Origin: Roseobacter sp. | GTDB lineage: Bacteria; Pseudomonadota; Alphaproteobacteria; Rhodobacterales; Rhodobacteraceae | Direction of reading: 5' to 3' | NCBI GenBank assembly: GCA_002731875.1 | Contig: PCCY01000037.1 | Coordinates: 62,001-126,000 of the forward strand | Length of the DNA: 64,000 bases | In this document: positions 9,625 to 19,046 of the stretch, in pieces | How the letters are laid out: the number at the start of each line of letters is the position of its first letter | Numbering within the stretch: the first letter of the stretch is position 1 | Position numbers and translations under genes: made by a program | The notes under the pieces: generated by a model | Seen by the model: the letters and a program-made list of their open reading frames with translations, nothing else | Told to the model about the DNA's origin: nothing | The model's database searches: none

Positions 9625-9653
9625 AACCTAAAGCCGAGAGTAAGCGGGGTCAA
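9625..9653 (-). promoter_or_regulatory. Putative sigma-70 promoter of carA
   Basis: Read on the minus strand: TTGACC, a 17-nt spacer, then TAGGTT. It lies about 45 nt upstream of the carA start codon in the divergent carA/yqeY spacer. The -35 is close to consensus and the -10 is moderate. Confidence 0.45.
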
Positions 9654-9711
9654 TACCATGTGAAAAATGAAATGTGCAGGTAAATCAGTTGGTTGCAATG
9701 TTTCCGCGGGA

Positions 9712-9740
9712 TTGCCTGTAGCCGTCAAACGCTCTATATT
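9712..9740 (+). promoter_or_regulatory. Putative sigma-70 promoter of yqeY
   Basis: TTGCCT (9712-9717), a 17-nt spacer and TATATT (9735-9740) make a good vegetative promoter about 40 nt upstream of the yqeY start. Confidence 0.5.
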
Positions 9741-9778
9741 GCGCGGTTCAATACCCTTAGGGTCGAAGGATGATGGCA

Positions 9779-10237
9779 ATGGAACTGCGCACACGCATTA
9801 CGGACGCATTAAAACAAGCGATGAAAGACAAGGCAGCCGCAAGGTTGTCTACGCTGCGCCTGATCAATGCGGCGATCAAGGACAAGGATATCGCTGCGCG
9901 GGCTGACGGTGGCGATGACGGGGTAGGCGATGCCGAAGTTCTCGCGATTCTCGGTAAAATGTCCAAACAGCGAATGGAATCAGTGCGCGCCTACGAAGAA
10001 GGTGGTCGCCTGGATCTGGCCGACCGCGAACGTGACGAAATCAAGGTGATCGAAGAATTTCTGCCCCGTCAGTTGACAGAAGAAGAGAGCGCCAAAGCGG
10101 TTGATGATGCCATTGCCGAAGTCGGCGCGTCCTCGATCCGGGATATGGGCAAGGTCATCGGCCTTCTCAAGGCAAAATATACCGGCCAGATGGATTTCGG
10201 CAGCGTTGGCCCGAAGGTCAAAGACCGCCTGAGCTAG
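9779..10237 (+). CDS. GatB/YqeY domain-containing protein
   Basis: The 152-residue protein matches the YqeY family: 'MELRTRITDALKQAMK' at the start, 'STLRLINAAIKDKDI', and 'DMGKVIGLLKAKYTGQMDFG' at the C-terminus. It resembles the tail domain of GatB, which in amidotransferases contacts tRNA. The free-standing protein's role is uncertain. Three in-frame ATGs cluster here (9770, 9773 is out of frame, 9779). The SD GAAGGA overlaps the first, so the ATG at 9779, 8 nt after it, is the likely start. It converges on the DUF2244 gene with a 3-nt gap. Confidence 0.88.
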   Translation: MELRTRITDALKQAMKDKAAARLSTLRLINAAIKDKDIAARADGGDDGVGDAEVLAILGKMSKQRMESVRAYEEGGRLDLADRERDEIKVIEEFLPRQLTEEESAKAVDDAIAEVGASSIRDMGKVIGLLKAKYTGQMDFGSVGPKVKDRLS

Positions 10238-10240
10238 GGC

Positions 10241-10723
10241 CTAGCGCAGCAGCGACCGGTTCAGTTCATCAAACAACGCCTTGCGTTCGTCTTCGCTCAG
10301 AAATTTTCCGATTTCAACTTCGCGGCCTTTGCCGCGCAAGGTAATGTAATAAGGCACTGGCCCGCCTTTTTCGTACCGGGTGACAATTGTCCAGTACCGG
10401 TTACATTCCCATTCCTTTACCTCGCCCTTGGCGGTTGTGTGGATCAGGTGCGCTGTGTCGGGGGATAATGTGAGCACTTCCTCGATTTGCCGGGCCTTAT
10501 AATTCGATTGCAGTGCGAAATATACACCAGCGAGTGCGGCCATCGCAAAAGGCAGCAGACCCCACAGGACAGGCGTCCCCAGCAGCGCCAGGGTCGGGAT
10601 CAGAATAAAGGCAAATGTCGTCAGGATGAACGCTGCAAACCCTTTGGCAGGCAGGGATTGGTGGGGCCATAGCCGCAGTTCTTGCGTCGGTGCCGTAGGT
10701 GGCGTTTTCCATTGATAAGGCAT
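10241..10723 (-). CDS. DUF2244 domain membrane protein
   Basis: A 160-residue protein beginning MPYQWKTPP, with the 'LWPHQSLPAKGFA' motif followed by two adjacent membrane segments (about residues 28-70) and a cytoplasmic tail ending 'IGKFLSEDERKALFDEL'. This is the DUF2244 layout, found widely in Alphaproteobacteria and of unknown function. An ATG ten codons upstream (10753) is possible, but the family N-terminus favours 10723. Confidence 0.82.
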   Translation of the reverse strand: MPYQWKTPPTAPTQELRLWPHQSLPAKGFAAFILTTFAFILIPTLALLGTPVLWGLLPFAMAALAGVYFALQSNYKARQIEEVLTLSPDTAHLIHTTAKGEVKEWECNRYWTIVTRYEKGGPVPYYITLRGKGREVEIGKFLSEDERKALFDELNRSLLR

Positions 10724-10766
10724 AATTGCGTCCGCACGGCAGATAGTCGCCATGAATGTAGCCCGA

Positions 10767-10804
10767 GAAAAGGGTCAGACAACGCAAATAAATGTGTCCG
10801 ACCC
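10767..10804 (-). terminator. Intrinsic terminator downstream of pyc
   Basis: On the minus strand GGGTCGGACA and TGTCTGACCC pair (one G/T or mismatch position) around a 13-nt loop, and the stem is followed by TTTTC. It lies 11 nt beyond the pyc stop codon. Confidence 0.6.
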
Positions 10805-10814
10805 CGTGGACCGG

Positions 10815-13800
10815 TTATTCAAGCTCGACCAGCAAGTCCTTGGCGTCAATCTGGCCGCCGGGACTGACGTGCACCGCTTTCACCACTGCGTCACGGTCCG
10901 CATGAATGCCGGTTTCCATTTTCATGGCTTCAATGGTCAGCAAAAGATCGCCTGCCTTCACCTTTTGACCGGCTTTCGTGCCAACGGATGCTACGACACC
11001 GGGCATCGGGGCACCGATATGGTTGGCGTTCCCGTTTTCGGCCTTTGGTCTTTGTGCCGTGGTGGCTTTGACCAACCGGTTGGGCACCCGCACGACGCGA
11101 GGCTGGCCGTTCAGTTCAAAGAATACTTTGACTTCACCATCTTCGTTGGTCTCGCTCAGGGCCTGCAACCTGATCTCGAGCGTTTTGCCCGGGTCAATTT
11201 CTGCGGTGATCTCTTCGCCCGGTTCCATGCCGTAGAAGAACGTACGCGTGGGCAATACGCGAACAGGGCCATAGCTGCGATGCCGCCCCATATAATCGAG
11301 GAAAACCTTGGGGTACATCATGTACCCTGACAGGTCATCATCCTCGATATCGACCCCTTCAAGCTGGTCGCTGAGCTCTTTGCGAGCGGCTTCGAGATCA
11401 ACAGGTGGCAAATGTGCTCCCGGGCGTTGCGTGTTAGGTTGTTCGCCCTTGAGAACTTTGTTGACGATGCCCGCGGGGAAGCCTCCTGGGGGTTGCCCAA
11501 GATTGCCGCGCATCATGTCTATCACGCTGTCAGGAAACGACATTTCCGCCTTGGGATCTTCGACCTGCTCTCTGGTAAGCCCCTGGGACACCATCATCAG
11601 GGCCATATCGCCCACCACTTTGGAAGACGGCGTAACCTTGACGATATCGCCGAACATCTGGTTCACGTCGGCATAGGTCCGCGCAACTTCCGGCCACCGA
11701 TCTTCCAGCCCCATCGACGCCGCCTGCGCCTTCAGGTTGGTGAACTGACCTCCGGGCATTTCGTGCAGATAAACCTCGGACGAGGGTGCCTGCATACCCG
11801 TTTCAAACGCCGCATATTCGTTACGGACCTCTTCCCAGTAGTTCGATATCTCGCGCACCGCGTCCATCGAAATACCGGTATCGCGATCCGTGTGCTTTAG
11901 CGCCTCGACAACCGACCCCAGCGTCGCTTGGGATGTGTTGCCCGACAGTGCGTCCATCGCGCAGTCAACCGCGTCCACCCCGGCCTCGGAAGCCGCCATG
12001 ATCGTGGCGACGGCGACGCCTGCGGTATCGTGGGTGTGGAAATGGATCGGAAGGCCGACTTCAGATTTCAGTGCCTTGATCAGCGCTTTTGCGGCGTTCG
12101 GCTTCAGCAGGCCAGCCATGTCCTTCAGACCCAGTACATGGGCCCCGGCGGATTTCAGTTCCTTACCCATCGCGACGTAATACTTCAGATCGTATTTGGC
12201 CCGATCAGGGTCGAAGATGTCGCCGGTATAGCATACGGTACCTTCGCAAATCTTGCCGTTCTCGATCACCGCATCCATCGCGACCCGCATGTTTTCGACC
12301 CAGTTGAGGCTGTCAAAGACGCGGAACACATCGACGCCTTCGGTCGCGGCGACACGGACAAATTCCTGCACAACGTTGTCAGGGTAATTGGTGTAGCCGA
12401 CGCCGTTGGATCCGCGTAACAGCATCTGGGTCATCACATTCGGTAGTGCCGCGCGCAGGTCGCGCAGTCGTTGCCACGGGCATTCCTGCAAAAACCGATA
12501 CGCTACGTCGAATGTGGCACCGCCCCAACACTCCATTGAGAAAAGCTGTGGCATGTTGGCCGCATAGGCAGGGGCGACCTTGATCATGTCGTGGCTGCGC
12601 ATGCGCGTTGCCAACAAAGATTGATGCCCGTCGCGCATGGTGGTATCGGTGATCAGTAGCTGTCGCTGTTGACCCATCCAGTCTGCGACTGCTTGCGGCC
12701 CTTTTTGTTCCAGAAGATTGCGCGTTCCCATCCGGGGTTCTGCCTTGGCGGTTGGGGGCAGCGGCGCACGAACGGAAGCGGCCGGGCGTTCAAAACCTTT
12801 GGTTTCGGGATGACCGTTTACAGTAATATCGGCAATATAGGTCAGGACCTTGGTTGCACGGTCTCGGCGTTTCTCGAAGGTAAACAGTTCCGGTGTCTGG
12901 TCGATGAACTTGGTGTGGTAGGTATTGTTTAAAAAGGTGGGATGTTTCAGCAGGTTTTCGACAAAGGCGATATTGGTCGAAACGCCCCTGATACGGAATT
13001 CGCGCAGCGCGCGGTCCATACGCGCGATTGCGGCATCTGGGGTTTGGGCCTTTGCGGTGACCTTGACCAAGAGGCTGTCATAGTAACGCGTAATCACGCC
13101 CCCCGAATAGGCGGTGCCACCGTCAAGACGGATGCCCATGCCCGTTGCCTCGCGAAAAGCGGTGATCCGGCCATAATCAGGAATAAAGTTGTTTTGCGGG
13201 TCCTCGGTAGTGATCCGGGTTTGCAATGCGTGGCCGTTCAACTGCACATCGGCCTGGCTGGCTTTGCCGGTCGCCTGGGCGATGGTCTTGCCTTCGGCAA
13301 TCAGGATCTGGGCCTGGACGATGTCGATGCCGGTGACTTCTTCGGTTACGGTATGTTCGACCTGAACGCGGGGGTTGACTTCGATGAAGTAAAATTTGCC
13401 GTCTTCCATATCCATCAGGAATTCGACCGTACCGGCACATTCGTAATTCACATGCGCGCAGATCTTGCGGCCAAGCTCGCAAATCTCAGCGCGTTGTTCG
13501 TCAGTAAGATACGGTGCCGGGGCCCTTTCCACCACCTTTTGGTTGCGCCTTTGCACCGAACAGTCACGCTCGAACAAATGGTAGATTTCACCATAGGCGT
13601 CACCGAGAATCTGAACCTCTACGTGGCGGGCCTTCAGGATCATCTTCTCAAGATACCCCTCACCATTGCCAAAGGCCGCTTCGGCCTCGCGGCGGCCTTC
13701 GAGCACTTTTTCCTGAAGCTCGTTTTCATTTTCGATCGGGCGCATGCCGCGGCCCCCACCGCCCCACGACGCCTTGAGCATCAACGGATAGCCGATCTCG

Positions 13801-14255
13801 GCGGCCTGCTTGCGTATAACGTTCATGTCCTCGCCCAGAACTTCGGTGGCGGGGATGACGGGCACGCCGGCTTCGATGGCGACGCGGCGCGCGCTGGCCT
13901 TGTCGCCCAAGGCGCGCATTGTTTCGGCGCGCGGACCGATGAAGGCAATGCCGTTTTGTTCACATGCATCGACGAAATCGGGGTTTTCCGACAGCAAGCC
14001 ATAACCCGGATGAATGGCATCGGCCCCCGAAGCCTTGGCGACGCGAATGATTTCGTCGATGCTGAGATATGCCGCGACCGGACCAAGCCCCGCACCAATG
14101 CGGTACGCTTCGTCAGCTTTGAAGCGATGCAGGCCCAGCTTGTCTTCTTCCGCAAAGACGGCAACCGTTTTTTTGCCCATCTCATTTGCTGCCCGCATGA
14201 TACGAATGGCGATTTCGCCGCGGTTTGCGATGAGGATTTTATTGAAGTCGGTCAT
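10815..14255 (-). CDS. pyc: Pyruvate carboxylase
   Basis: This 1146-residue biotin enzyme carboxylates pyruvate to oxaloacetate with ATP and bicarbonate, refilling the TCA cycle. Domain order is biotin carboxylase (residues 1-450, 'MLKASWGGGGRGMR' ATP-grasp loop), carboxyltransferase (about 530-800, opening 'LLITDTTMRDGHQSLLATRMR'), the allosteric/PC-tetramerisation region, and the C-terminal biotinyl domain with 'EAMKMETG', biotin on K1112. Length and order are those of the single-chain alpha4 enzyme. It lies downstream of the FMN-oxidase gene on the same strand with a 112-nt spacer. Confidence 0.98.
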   Translation of the reverse strand: MTDFNKILIANRGEIAIRIMRAANEMGKKTVAVFAEEDKLGLHRFKADEAYRIGAGLGPVAAYLSIDEIIRVAKASGADAIHPGYGLLSENPDFVDACEQNGIAFIGPRAETMRALGDKASARRVAIEAGVPVIPATEVLGEDMNVIRKQAAEIGYPLMLKASWGGGGRGMRPIENENELQEKVLEGRREAEAAFGNGEGYLEKMILKARHVEVQILGDAYGEIYHLFERDCSVQRRNQKVVERAPAPYLTDEQRAEICELGRKICAHVNYECAGTVEFLMDMEDGKFYFIEVNPRVQVEHTVTEEVTGIDIVQAQILIAEGKTIAQATGKASQADVQLNGHALQTRITTEDPQNNFIPDYGRITAFREATGMGIRLDGGTAYSGGVITRYYDSLLVKVTAKAQTPDAAIARMDRALREFRIRGVSTNIAFVENLLKHPTFLNNTYHTKFIDQTPELFTFEKRRDRATKVLTYIADITVNGHPETKGFERPAASVRAPLPPTAKAEPRMGTRNLLEQKGPQAVADWMGQQRQLLITDTTMRDGHQSLLATRMRSHDMIKVAPAYAANMPQLFSMECWGGATFDVAYRFLQECPWQRLRDLRAALPNVMTQMLLRGSNGVGYTNYPDNVVQEFVRVAATEGVDVFRVFDSLNWVENMRVAMDAVIENGKICEGTVCYTGDIFDPDRAKYDLKYYVAMGKELKSAGAHVLGLKDMAGLLKPNAAKALIKALKSEVGLPIHFHTHDTAGVAVATIMAASEAGVDAVDCAMDALSGNTSQATLGSVVEALKHTDRDTGISMDAVREISNYWEEVRNEYAAFETGMQAPSSEVYLHEMPGGQFTNLKAQAASMGLEDRWPEVARTYADVNQMFGDIVKVTPSSKVVGDMALMMVSQGLTREQVEDPKAEMSFPDSVIDMMRGNLGQPPGGFPAGIVNKVLKGEQPNTQRPGAHLPPVDLEAARKELSDQLEGVDIEDDDLSGYMMYPKVFLDYMGRHRSYGPVRVLPTRTFFYGMEPGEEITAEIDPGKTLEIRLQALSETNEDGEVKVFFELNGQPRVVRVPNRLVKATTAQRPKAENGNANHIGAPMPGVVASVGTKAGQKVKAGDLLLTIEAMKMETGIHADRDAVVKAVHVSPGGQIDAKDLLVELE

Positions 14256-14367
14256 TATCGGGCCTCGCTGTTTGGCAAGTTATCGGTCTGGTGCTGTATG
14301 AACGGTGGCGTTGTCGCTGCGCTGCGGCATTGTTGCGTTGGTTTGATAGGGTGTGCAAGCAGAGAAT

Positions 14368-15552
14368 TTAACCCTCCGGGGGGGATTTTTTACCATTTGG
14401 AAGATCAAGGCGGCCAAAGGTAGGGATGGAACGCGTAAGGTCTTTTAAATGGCGGGTTCCGAGTTGGCCCATATTCGCGAGCAGATCTTTCTTCAGGACA
14501 TCGATGAGATGATCGATTCCCTTAGGACCCAGAGCTGCCAGAGCGTAGTGAAAGCCGCGGCCAAGCATCACGAAATCCGCGCCAAGGGCCAGCGCGCGCA
14601 ACATATCAAGGCCTGTTTCGATGCCACTGTCGAAGATGATTGGCAGCGATGTCACGGCACGGATCGGGGCCAGCATGTCCACTGCGGCCGGAGCCGCGTC
14701 AAACTGGCGGCCTGCGTGGTTTGAGACCCAGATGGCATCGGCCCCGAGCCGGTCCAGACGGGCGGCATCTTCAGGACGTAACACGCCTTTGACGATGAAC
14801 GGCCCATCCCAGGCGTCGCGAAGCCAGTTCACATAGTCCCAATCCGGCGAAGTGCGGAGCAGGTAACCGACGTGAGCTGTTGAAGACAGGTTTTGCGTGG
14901 TGACACCAACGTAACTGTCGAGCATGCGCATGTGCGGCATCCCGCGCCGTGCCATGGCCATAGACCAGGCGGGTCGCATTGCGGACTGGGCCAAAAGGCG
15001 CGGAGACAGGCGCGGTGGGTTGGTCAGCCCGGAGCGCGTTTGGCGTTCTCGTCGGCTGGCGACAGGGACATCCACCGTCAGGATGAGGCCCTTGAACCCG
15101 GATGCGCGGGCGCGTCGCAGCATATCGGCGCGAATTTCGGGATCTCGCGGCGGATACATCTGAAACCACGCGTTCTTGCCAAGATGGGGGGCAAGGTCTT
15201 CGGGGCTTTGGCTGGCCACTGTCGACAGGCAGTAGGGGATACCGTGCCGGGCCGCCGACCGCGCCAGATGCCCTTCGGCATCGGGCCAGATCAGCCCGGA
15301 CATTCCGACAGGTGCGACACCAAAGGGCAGGGGGATCCGGTCGTTGAAAAGCGTTACGGAGGTATCAGGGTCAAATTCCCCATGCAGGATCGAGGGCATC
15401 AGACCGATGCGGTCCAGCGCGGCACGGTTCAGTCTTTGCGTCGCCTGCGTTCCGGTTGCGCTGTCAAGATATTCCCATACAAATTTTGGAATGCGCCTTT
15501 TGGCGCGGTCGCGCAGATCTGATAGTGCAGGGTAGGTGGTGTGCAAATCCAT
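14368..15552 (-). CDS. FMN-dependent alpha-hydroxy-acid oxidase/dehydrogenase (LldD-like)
   Basis: A 394-residue TIM-barrel flavoprotein of the L-lactate dehydrogenase/glycolate oxidase family, which oxidises 2-hydroxy acids to 2-keto acids. It begins 'LSDLRDRAKRRIPKFVWEYLDSATG', carrying the substrate-side tyrosine Y28. The FMN lysine is K255 ('FIVKGV'). The catalytic base is H279 in 'VSNHAGRQFD', where the usual motif is SNHGGRQLD. The frame is open 31 codons further upstream, but the ATG at 15552 gives the family start. A role in lactate use alongside pyruvate carboxylase just downstream is plausible but unproven. Confidence 0.9.
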   Translation of the reverse strand: MDLHTTYPALSDLRDRAKRRIPKFVWEYLDSATGTQATQRLNRAALDRIGLMPSILHGEFDPDTSVTLFNDRIPLPFGVAPVGMSGLIWPDAEGHLARSAARHGIPYCLSTVASQSPEDLAPHLGKNAWFQMYPPRDPEIRADMLRRARASGFKGLILTVDVPVASRRERQTRSGLTNPPRLSPRLLAQSAMRPAWSMAMARRGMPHMRMLDSYVGVTTQNLSSTAHVGYLLRTSPDWDYVNWLRDAWDGPFIVKGVLRPEDAARLDRLGADAIWVSNHAGRQFDAAPAAVDMLAPIRAVTSLPIIFDSGIETGLDMLRALALGADFVMLGRGFHYALAALGPKGIDHLIDVLKKDLLANMGQLGTRHLKDLTRSIPTFGRLDLPNGKKSPPEG

Positions 15553-15641
15553 TGAAGCACTTGTGCAGGGCACAGCGGAATTGTCCAGCCTGATCCGGAT
15601 GTGGGAAGGGGCTGGACGGGAGCATTTCCCTTGGGGCCTGA

Positions 15642-16367
15642 TCAAGCTTTGACATTGACCTGGGACGGATCAAACATATCCATGATCGCCGACATCGCTT
15701 TTTCCACTTCGCTGGGCGATTGCGCCGTATCGGTATCACCGATTTGGTCAAAGGTGCGTTCCGCCGATGTTCTCAATCGGTCGTCCGCAGTGCTGCGCAG
15801 GTGCTGCATGGAGCTGGCGACTGATCGACACAGCCCGGAAAGCGCCTGCATGGTTGCAGAAAGCTGCGCGTTCGGGATCGCGCCCTGATCATATGCGTCG
15901 AGAACCTGGATGATCTGGTCCAGTTTCCAGCCCGAAAACGATGAATAATAGCGTACGTCCTGAAACGCCGCGATATCAAGCGCATCGCGGTAAACTTTAG
16001 AAAACCGCGTCGCGCTACCGACCACGCGATGTTCACCGTTGTTTGTGAGGACGTGATGGAGCGTTGTTTCCCAAGCGAGCCGACCGCAGGGCAGATCCAG
16101 GGTTTCGCGGTAGCGCAGGGGGGGCGCTTGTTCCACACAAAGGGCATATCGAGATTGTATTCGTTTAGCCTGGGCCCGCGGAAAAATTCTTTCCAGCGGT
16201 TTCAGGACGATATCCTGCATCGCAACGCCGGTTTGGCGCTCGCAGGCAAGGTTGAGCGCGAGAAATTCAAATTCCCCCGACATTTCAGAACGTTGTGCGA
16301 CGAAAATTGGCAAATCGAACCTGTCAATCTGATTTCGTAGCACACCTATGTCATTACTTCTAAACAT
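15642..16367 (-). CDS. Stand-alone PAS-domain protein
   Basis: A 241-residue protein with a PAS-like fold at about residues 15-130 ('FEFLALNLACERQTGV', 'YRETLDLPCGRLAWETTLHHV', 'RVVGSATRFS'). A helical C-terminal region follows with no recognisable kinase, GGDEF or DNA-binding output. It may be a sensor that acts on a partner protein. The ATG at 16367 follows GGAG at 8-nt spacing. A near-CtrA box lies about 40-55 nt upstream. The true ligand and partner are unknown. Confidence 0.7.
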   Translation of the reverse strand: MFRSNDIGVLRNQIDRFDLPIFVAQRSEMSGEFEFLALNLACERQTGVAMQDIVLKPLERIFPRAQAKRIQSRYALCVEQAPPLRYRETLDLPCGRLAWETTLHHVLTNNGEHRVVGSATRFSKVYRDALDIAAFQDVRYYSSFSGWKLDQIIQVLDAYDQGAIPNAQLSATMQALSGLCRSVASSMQHLRSTADDRLRTSAERTFDQIGDTDTAQSPSEVEKAMSAIMDMFDPSQVNVKA

Positions 16368-16407
16368 TCTCTTAGCTCCAGAATGTTTAGAGTTTGTAAA
16401 AAAAGAG

Positions 16408-16422
16408 TTACCAAAATATTAA
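16408..16422. promoter_or_regulatory. CtrA-like box (7 of 8) upstream of the PAS gene
   Basis: TTAC-N7-TTAA differs by one base from the CtrA consensus and lies 41-55 nt upstream of the PAS-protein start, in the divergent spacer with uvrD. A single near-match in an AT-rich stretch is weak evidence. Confidence 0.3.
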
Positions 16423-16510
16423 CTGGTCTGGGGAATTTGGGTCTGACCGGTTATCGAGGTACCGTGTCAGTCGATCACATCACACCGTTTGCGGACGCAG
16501 GGTTTTAAGA

Positions 16511-16525
16511 GAACATTTTGCGAAC
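16511..16525. promoter_or_regulatory. SOS (LexA) box upstream of uvrD
   Basis: GAAC-ATTTTGC-GAAC is an exact match to the alphaproteobacterial LexA operator (GTTC-N7-GTTC on the other strand). It lies 41 nt upstream of the helicase start codon, where a LexA site would block transcription. Confidence 0.75.
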
Positions 16526-16565
16526 GTATCTTTTATTCGCGGTAAAGGCGGGCTAGATTGGCAGC

Positions 16566-18989
16566 ATGAATGATTTCGACGAACTAGACGCCTTCGAGGG
16601 CGCTTCGCTGTCGGCGCGTGCCATGGCAGTGCGGCCACAACCCTATCTTGACGGGCTCAACCCAGCGCAGCGGGCGGCGGTGGAGAAAATGGACGGTCCG
16701 GTGTTGATGTTGGCTGGTGCCGGCACCGGCAAGACCAAGGCCCTGACGGCCCGAATCGTTCATTTAATGAATACTGGCCGGGCCCGCCCGAACGAGATAC
16801 TGGCCGTTACCTTCACCAATAAAGCGGCGCGCGAGATGAAAAGCCGGGTCGGTCAGATGTTGGGGCAAAATATTGAAGGTATGCCGTGGCTTGGGACGTT
16901 TCATGCGATCTGCGTCAAACTATTGCGCCGTCATGCCGAACTGGTTGGGCTCAAGTCGAACTTCACCATCCTTGATACGGATGACCAGTTGCGGTTGCTC
17001 AAGCAACTGGTGCAGGCCGAAGGGATAGACGACAAGCGGTGGCCGGCACGGATGCTGGCGGGGCTTATCGACGGCTGGAAGAATCGCGCCTTGACCCCCG
17101 AAAAGGTGCCGGCCGCGGATGCGGGGGCCTATAACCATCGAGGCAGCGAAATCTATGCGCAGTATCAGGCCCGTCTGAAAGAGCTGAACGCCACCGATTT
17201 CGGCGATCTGCTGCTGCATATGATAACGATTTTCCAGAACAATCAGGATGTGTTGCAGCAGTATCAACGCTGGTTCAAATACATTCTGGTGGACGAATAC
17301 CAAGATACCAATGTTGCCCAATACATGTGGTTGCGTCTGCTGGCGTCGGGGCACCGGAATATCTGCTGCGTGGGCGACGACGACCAGTCGATCTATGGAT
17401 GGCGCGGGGCCGAGGTCGGGAACATACTGCGGTTCGAGAAGGATTTCCCCGGCTCACATGTGGTCCGTCTGGAGCAGAACTATCGGTCGACCCCGCATAT
17501 TCTGGCCGCTGCTTCCGGGGTTATCGCTGGAAACGAGGGTCGATTGGGTAAAACCTTATGGACCGAGGCACAGGAAGGCGAGAAAATCCGCTTGATCGGC
17601 CATTGGGACGGCGAAGAGGAAGCCCGCTGGATCGGGGATGAAATTGAAGCCATGCAGCGCGGGACTCGCGATCTGCGACAGTATTCGCTGGATGATATGG
17701 CAATCTTGGTGCGGGCATCGCACCAGATGCGCGCGTTCGAAGACCGGTTTTTGACGATCGGTTTGCCCTACCGGGTAATCGGGGGGCCGCGGTTTTACGA
17801 ACGCATGGAGATTCGCGATGCGATGGCGTATTTTCGTGTCGTGACATCGCCCGATGACGATCTTGCCTTTGAAAGGATCGTCAACACTCCAAAACGTGGA
17901 CTGGGTGATAAAGCCCAGCAGAACATTCAAAAGACCGCGCGCGCACATGGCGTGAATCTGGTCGATGGTGCGCGGATCCTGTTGGCCGATGGGGGATTCA
18001 GCGGCAAGGGGGCAGCACAGCTGCGGTTGCTTATCGACGGAATCGAGCGGTGGGGCCAGATGGTGAAGGGGCGGCCGCTTCGGCAGCTTGAGTCTGACGA
18101 CGACGTGCTGGAACAAGCCGACTTTGACGACAATGGTCCGGCTCAGGCGGCTCCCGAGATAAGTCATGTTGAACTGGCGCAGATCATCCTGGATGAAAGC
18201 GGCTATACGGGATATTGGCAAAACGACAAGACGCCAGAGGCTCCGGGACGGTTGGAGAACCTCAAGGAGCTTGTGAAGGCGCTGGAGCAGTTCGAGAATC
18301 TGCAAGGTTTTCTGGAACACGTCAGTCTGATCATGGACAACGAAACGGACGACAGCGGTGCCAAAGTGTCGATCATGACGCTGCACGCGTCCAAGGGGTT
18401 GGAATTTCCGGCGGTTTTCCTGCCCGGCTGGGAAGATGGGCTGTTCCCCTCTCAACGCTCAATGGATGAATCCGGTCTCAAGGGGTTGGAGGAAGAGCGC
18501 CGACTGGCCTATGTGGGCATCACCCGGGCTGAGGAAATCTGTACCATATCTTTTGCGGCCAACCGACGGGTTTTCGGGCAATGGCAAAGTGCGATGCCGT
18601 CCCGGTTCATTGATGAGCTTCCCGAGAAACATGTGGATGTCCTGACGCCGCCCGGTTTGTACGGCGGGGGCTATGGGGCAGCGGTCCCGACCTCGCACCT
18701 GCATGAAAAGGCAGCCGAGGCGAATGTCTATAATTCGCCAGGATGGCGACGGCTGCAAAGCCGCAGCAATGCGCGCGGAATGAGCCAACCTGCCGAAGCG
18801 CGCAATGTAACGATAGATATGGCCGCGGTCAGCAGCTTTACCATTGGAGAGCGGGTCTTTCATCAGAAGTTTGGCTACGGTGTCATTGCCGGGATCGAGG
18901 GAGACAAGCTTGAGATCGAGTTCGACAAGGCTGGTAGCAAAAAGGTGGTGTCACGGTTCGTAACCGGAGCCGATGACGTACCTTTCTAG
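16566..18989 (+). CDS. uvrD: ATP-dependent DNA helicase UvrD/PcrA (Rep superfamily)
   Basis: An 807-residue superfamily 1A 3'-5' helicase for nucleotide excision repair, mismatch repair and removal of RecA from DNA. Motifs read in order: Walker A 'AGAGTGKT' (50-57), 'DEYQDTN' motif II, 'QNYRST' motif IV region, and 'MTLHASKGLEFPAVFLPG' motif V. The C-terminal 'FTIGERVFHQKFGYGVIAGIEGDKLEIEFD' is the Tudor-like tail of PcrA/UvrD. The LexA-type box just upstream predicts damage induction. It is divergent from the PAS gene. Confidence 0.97.
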   Translation: MNDFDELDAFEGASLSARAMAVRPQPYLDGLNPAQRAAVEKMDGPVLMLAGAGTGKTKALTARIVHLMNTGRARPNEILAVTFTNKAAREMKSRVGQMLGQNIEGMPWLGTFHAICVKLLRRHAELVGLKSNFTILDTDDQLRLLKQLVQAEGIDDKRWPARMLAGLIDGWKNRALTPEKVPAADAGAYNHRGSEIYAQYQARLKELNATDFGDLLLHMITIFQNNQDVLQQYQRWFKYILVDEYQDTNVAQYMWLRLLASGHRNICCVGDDDQSIYGWRGAEVGNILRFEKDFPGSHVVRLEQNYRSTPHILAAASGVIAGNEGRLGKTLWTEAQEGEKIRLIGHWDGEEEARWIGDEIEAMQRGTRDLRQYSLDDMAILVRASHQMRAFEDRFLTIGLPYRVIGGPRFYERMEIRDAMAYFRVVTSPDDDLAFERIVNTPKRGLGDKAQQNIQKTARAHGVNLVDGARILLADGGFSGKGAAQLRLLIDGIERWGQMVKGRPLRQLESDDDVLEQADFDDNGPAQAAPEISHVELAQIILDESGYTGYWQNDKTPEAPGRLENLKELVKALEQFENLQGFLEHVSLIMDNETDDSGAKVSIMTLHASKGLEFPAVFLPGWEDGLFPSQRSMDESGLKGLEEERRLAYVGITRAEEICTISFAANRRVFGQWQSAMPSRFIDELPEKHVDVLTPPGLYGGGYGAAVPTSHLHEKAAEANVYNSPGWRRLQSRSNARGMSQPAEARNVTIDMAAVSSFTIGERVFHQKFGYGVIAGIEGDKLEIEFDKAGSKKVVSRFVTGADDVPF

Positions 18990-19046
18990 ATAGATACGGG
19001 GCGGCATCGCCGGCCCCCAGCCCGGATTAAAGCGATATCCCACATA

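Noticed and set aside
12942..14423. A long open frame (493 codons) on the plus strand opposite pyc
   Set aside because: It is antisense to an unmistakable pyruvate carboxylase, has no family resemblance, and arises from the codon bias of the real gene.
17556..18455. A 299-codon frame opposite uvrD
   Set aside because: Antisense shadow of a well-supported helicase; composition is low-complexity with no recognisable domain.
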